7,431 nt of DNA from Defluviitaleaceae bacterium (GTDB lineage Bacteria > Bacillota > Clostridia > Lachnospirales > WQUN01). Made by a program: the position numbers and the translations under genes. Positions within the stretch are counted from its first letter, which is position 1. Each line of letters opens with the position of its first letter. Location: contig WRDG01000114.1 of the NCBI GenBank assembly GCA_009783525.1, forward strand, positions 1-7,431, read 5' to 3'. Below the pieces are notes generated by a model. It saw nothing but the letters and a program-made list of their open reading frames with translations. It did not search any database and was not told where the DNA came from. This document shows positions 6,123-7,431 of the stretch, piece after piece.

Positions 6123-6992
6123 ATGTACCGTCAATTAAAAAACGAAAGGCTTACCGTAACCGTTACTGAACCGGGCCACGACTACTGCGAGCAGCGATTT
6201 GACTGGACCGGGTTTGTCACGCAGGTGACGCTCGACGGCAATCACACATTCTGCGCCTACGAAAGCAACAACCCCATGCAGGGTTCGGGAGGCATAGGGC
6301 TGTGCAGCGCGTTTATGGGAATAAAGCAGAACAATTACGACGCAACGCCCGTTGGCTGCGAGTATTTAAGCATAGGGGTCGGCAGGGTGACGCGAACAAG
6401 CGAAGCCCCTTATAATTTTATGGCGCGGCTGCCCGTCCGGCCTTTTAAAACAGATGTTACTGCTGACGCGCACAAATTGTCGTTTTGTCAAACGGGCGAA
6501 TCGTGCAACGGTTTTATGTACGAGCTTGAAAAAGACGTATCAATTTGCGAAAACAAGCTCAAAATAACAACGCGCCTGTTGAACACGGGTGAGCAAACGA
6601 TCGACACAACTGAGTTTAACCACAACTTTTTATGCATCGACGAAGCGCCGCTCGGCCCCGACTATAAAATGACCCTCCCCTACACGCCGGAGATTACAAT
6701 CGACAAGGGCAATTACGTAATCGAAACGAAATCGCTTTCGCTGAGGCACATGCATGAAAAAGATTATTTTTACTGCAATGTAAACAATTTCGATTCGGTC
6801 GCGGATCATTTTTGGGAACTTATTCATTTGCCGTCGGGAGTTTCCGTCCGCGAAACCGGCGACTTTACCGTTTGCGCGTTTAATATTTGGGGACGGAGCC
6901 ATGTCGTTTCGCCGGAGGTTTTCGTCAAAATAAATATTGCGCCGGGCAAAAAATTCGAATGGACGCGTTTTTATTCTTTCGACAAAAAATAA
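6123..6992 (+). CDS. Galactose-mutarotase-like (aldose 1-epimerase fold) protein
   Basis: At 289 residues, with no signal peptide or membrane segment, this looks like a cytoplasmic beta-rich protein of the galactose mutarotase-like superfamily, whose members interconvert sugar anomers or bind carbohydrates. Supporting features are an early strand pattern ending in a GFVTQVTLDG segment (30-39), a central KLKITTRLLNTGEQTI strand (145-160) followed by TTEFNHNFL with H167 where GalM-type enzymes carry a catalytic His, and a C-terminal SPEVFVKINIAPGKKFEW block (263-280) with E265 at the position of the usual catalytic Glu. The classical GalM signature is not fully conserved, so the substrate and even the activity are uncertain. 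The start is well supported: GGGAGG (6112-6117) lies five bases before the ATG. The gene has its own short upstream region shared with the divergent TIM-barrel gene and is followed by a 115-bp gap. Confidence 0.75.
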   Translation: MYRQLKNERLTVTVTEPGHDYCEQRFDWTGFVTQVTLDGNHTFCAYESNNPMQGSGGIGLCSAFMGIKQNNYDATPVGCEYLSIGVGRVTRTSEAPYNFMARLPVRPFKTDVTADAHKLSFCQTGESCNGFMYELEKDVSICENKLKITTRLLNTGEQTIDTTEFNHNFLCIDEAPLGPDYKMTLPYTPEITIDKGNYVIETKSLSLRHMHEKDYFYCNVNNFDSVADHFWELIHLPSGVSVRETGDFTVCAFNIWGRSHVVSPEVFVKINIAPGKKFEWTRFYSFDKK

Positions 6993-7107
6993 ACCTTCCG
7001 CTTATTCGTCTCGTATATATTTAACAGCGCACGGGGGCGGCACCCACAGATGCGGACGGCAGTCGGCATAAAAACAGCGGAGCGCAAATAATATAAGGGG
7101 ATGTTAA
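6993..7107. other. Intergenic region, no confident terminator or promoter
   Basis: This 115-bp stretch begins after the TAA of the mutarotase-like gene. It has an AT block TATATATTT (7014-7022) that could be a -10 region, a G/C-rich middle (7025-7075) with only weak stems such as CGCA (7028-7031) with TGCG (7051-7054), and an A/T-rich end. The AAGGGG at 7095-7100 is the ribosome site of the next gene. No stem followed by a T-tract is visible. Confidence 0.5.
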
Positions 7108-7431
7108 ATGGACACAAAAATTTTTTTGTATGACGAAACCGACAAAAAAATCGGCGAAACATATGTAAGGCGGGCGCGCCAGCTCGTGCAGCAGCAGCGG
7201 GCGGAATGGACGGACGAAACGCACACGGCGGTCAGGTTTTTATCGGTGCTTGACGAATGGGACGAGCTTCCGGAGCCGGATCCGCCGAAGGAAGCAAAAA
7301 AACTGACGGAAAATGAAAAAACGAGAGCAAGTCACGAATTGAAACCTTTTTTTTGGCACAGCGTGTGCTTGGTTCCCGTTTATTTCGTAATTCTGTTTTT
7401 CGGTTTGATTGTCGACGCGATGCTAAGGTAC
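7108..7431 (+). CDS. Small membrane-anchored protein of unknown function, 3' truncated
   Basis: The frame opens at ATG 7108, seven bases after AAGGGG, and stays open for 108 codons to the window edge without a stop, so the C-terminus is missing. The N-terminal part is soluble: KIFLYDETDKKIGETY, then VRRARQLVQQQRAEW, a basic helix-like segment, then an acidic Pro-rich linker (ELPEPDPPKEAKK). A hydrophobic segment FWHSVCLVPVYFVILFFGLI (about residues 83-102) looks like a transmembrane helix, and probably another follows outside the window. From memory, proteins with a YDE..IGET..RRA.QLV..QRA.W start and two C-terminal helices occur in Clostridia as uncharacterised proteins. This is recall, not a search. 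The RRA.QLV..QRA pattern is reminiscent of short basic nucleic-acid-binding motifs, but no function can be claimed. The alternative ATG at 7101 is in another frame and stops after ten codons. Confidence 0.8.
   Translation, partial: MDTKIFLYDETDKKIGETYVRRARQLVQQQRAEWTDETHTAVRFLSVLDEWDELPEPDPPKEAKKLTENEKTRASHELKPFFWHSVCLVPVYFVILFFGLIVDAMLRY

Noticed and set aside
7014..7022. TATATATTT as the promoter of the small membrane protein gene
   Set aside because: No acceptable -35 hexamer at normal spacing, so it is only noted in the intergenic entry.
6993..7080. Rho-independent terminator after the mutarotase-like gene
   Set aside because: The G/C-rich part forms only weak stems of about four pairs, and no T-tract follows.
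1..7431. Defence island, CRISPR array, insertion sequence or tRNA
   Set aside because: No spaced direct repeats, transposase motifs, terminal inverted repeats or cloverleaf patterns were seen. The helicase is of the housekeeping PcrA type with no nuclease partner in the window.

Overview
The window looks like a stretch of ordinary bacterial chromosome from an uncultured anaerobe. A Clostridia-type Firmicute is my best guess, and a spirochaete is possible. This rests on moderate GC with many A/T homopolymer runs, purine-rich Shine-Dalgarno sites, a heterodimer-type ABC exporter with an SQGQ signature, and the style of the small membrane protein at the right edge. The assignment is an inference from protein style, not a phylogenetic result. 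I see no mobile element, CRISPR array, tRNA or rRNA.

Layout, left to right. (1) The 3' end of an ABC exporter subunit (+) enters from the left edge. (2) A uroporphyrinogen-decarboxylase-family enzyme (+), of the HxC methyltransferase-like type and not HemE, starts at an ATGA overlap. Its first codons are four copies of a 12-bp tandem repeat. (3) A 1014-residue PcrA/UvrD-like helicase (-) converges on it, and the two coding regions overlap tail to tail by 50 bp. The helicase carries a long acidic linker and an extra C-terminal cysteine module. (4) An uncharacterised TIM-barrel-type enzyme (-) lies directly upstream of the helicase, again with an ATGA overlap. It is preceded by a possible 26-codon leader ORF. 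(5) A divergent control region of about 110 bp contains a perfect 9-bp inverted repeat. (6) A galactose-mutarotase-like protein (+) follows. (7) The start of a small membrane-anchored protein (+) runs off the right edge.

How the genes may work together. The transport subunit and the UROD-family enzyme probably share a transcript. The TIM-barrel enzyme and the helicase form a second, leftward transcript, which looks like co-location more than a pathway. The TIM-barrel protein and the mutarotase-like protein are divergently transcribed from one intergenic region and could both act on sugars, but no substrate can be read from the sequence. I did not find a convincing new multi-gene system. The points most worth a second look are the helicase fusion, the overlapping gene tails, the repeat-encoded N-terminus and the coupled leader ORF.
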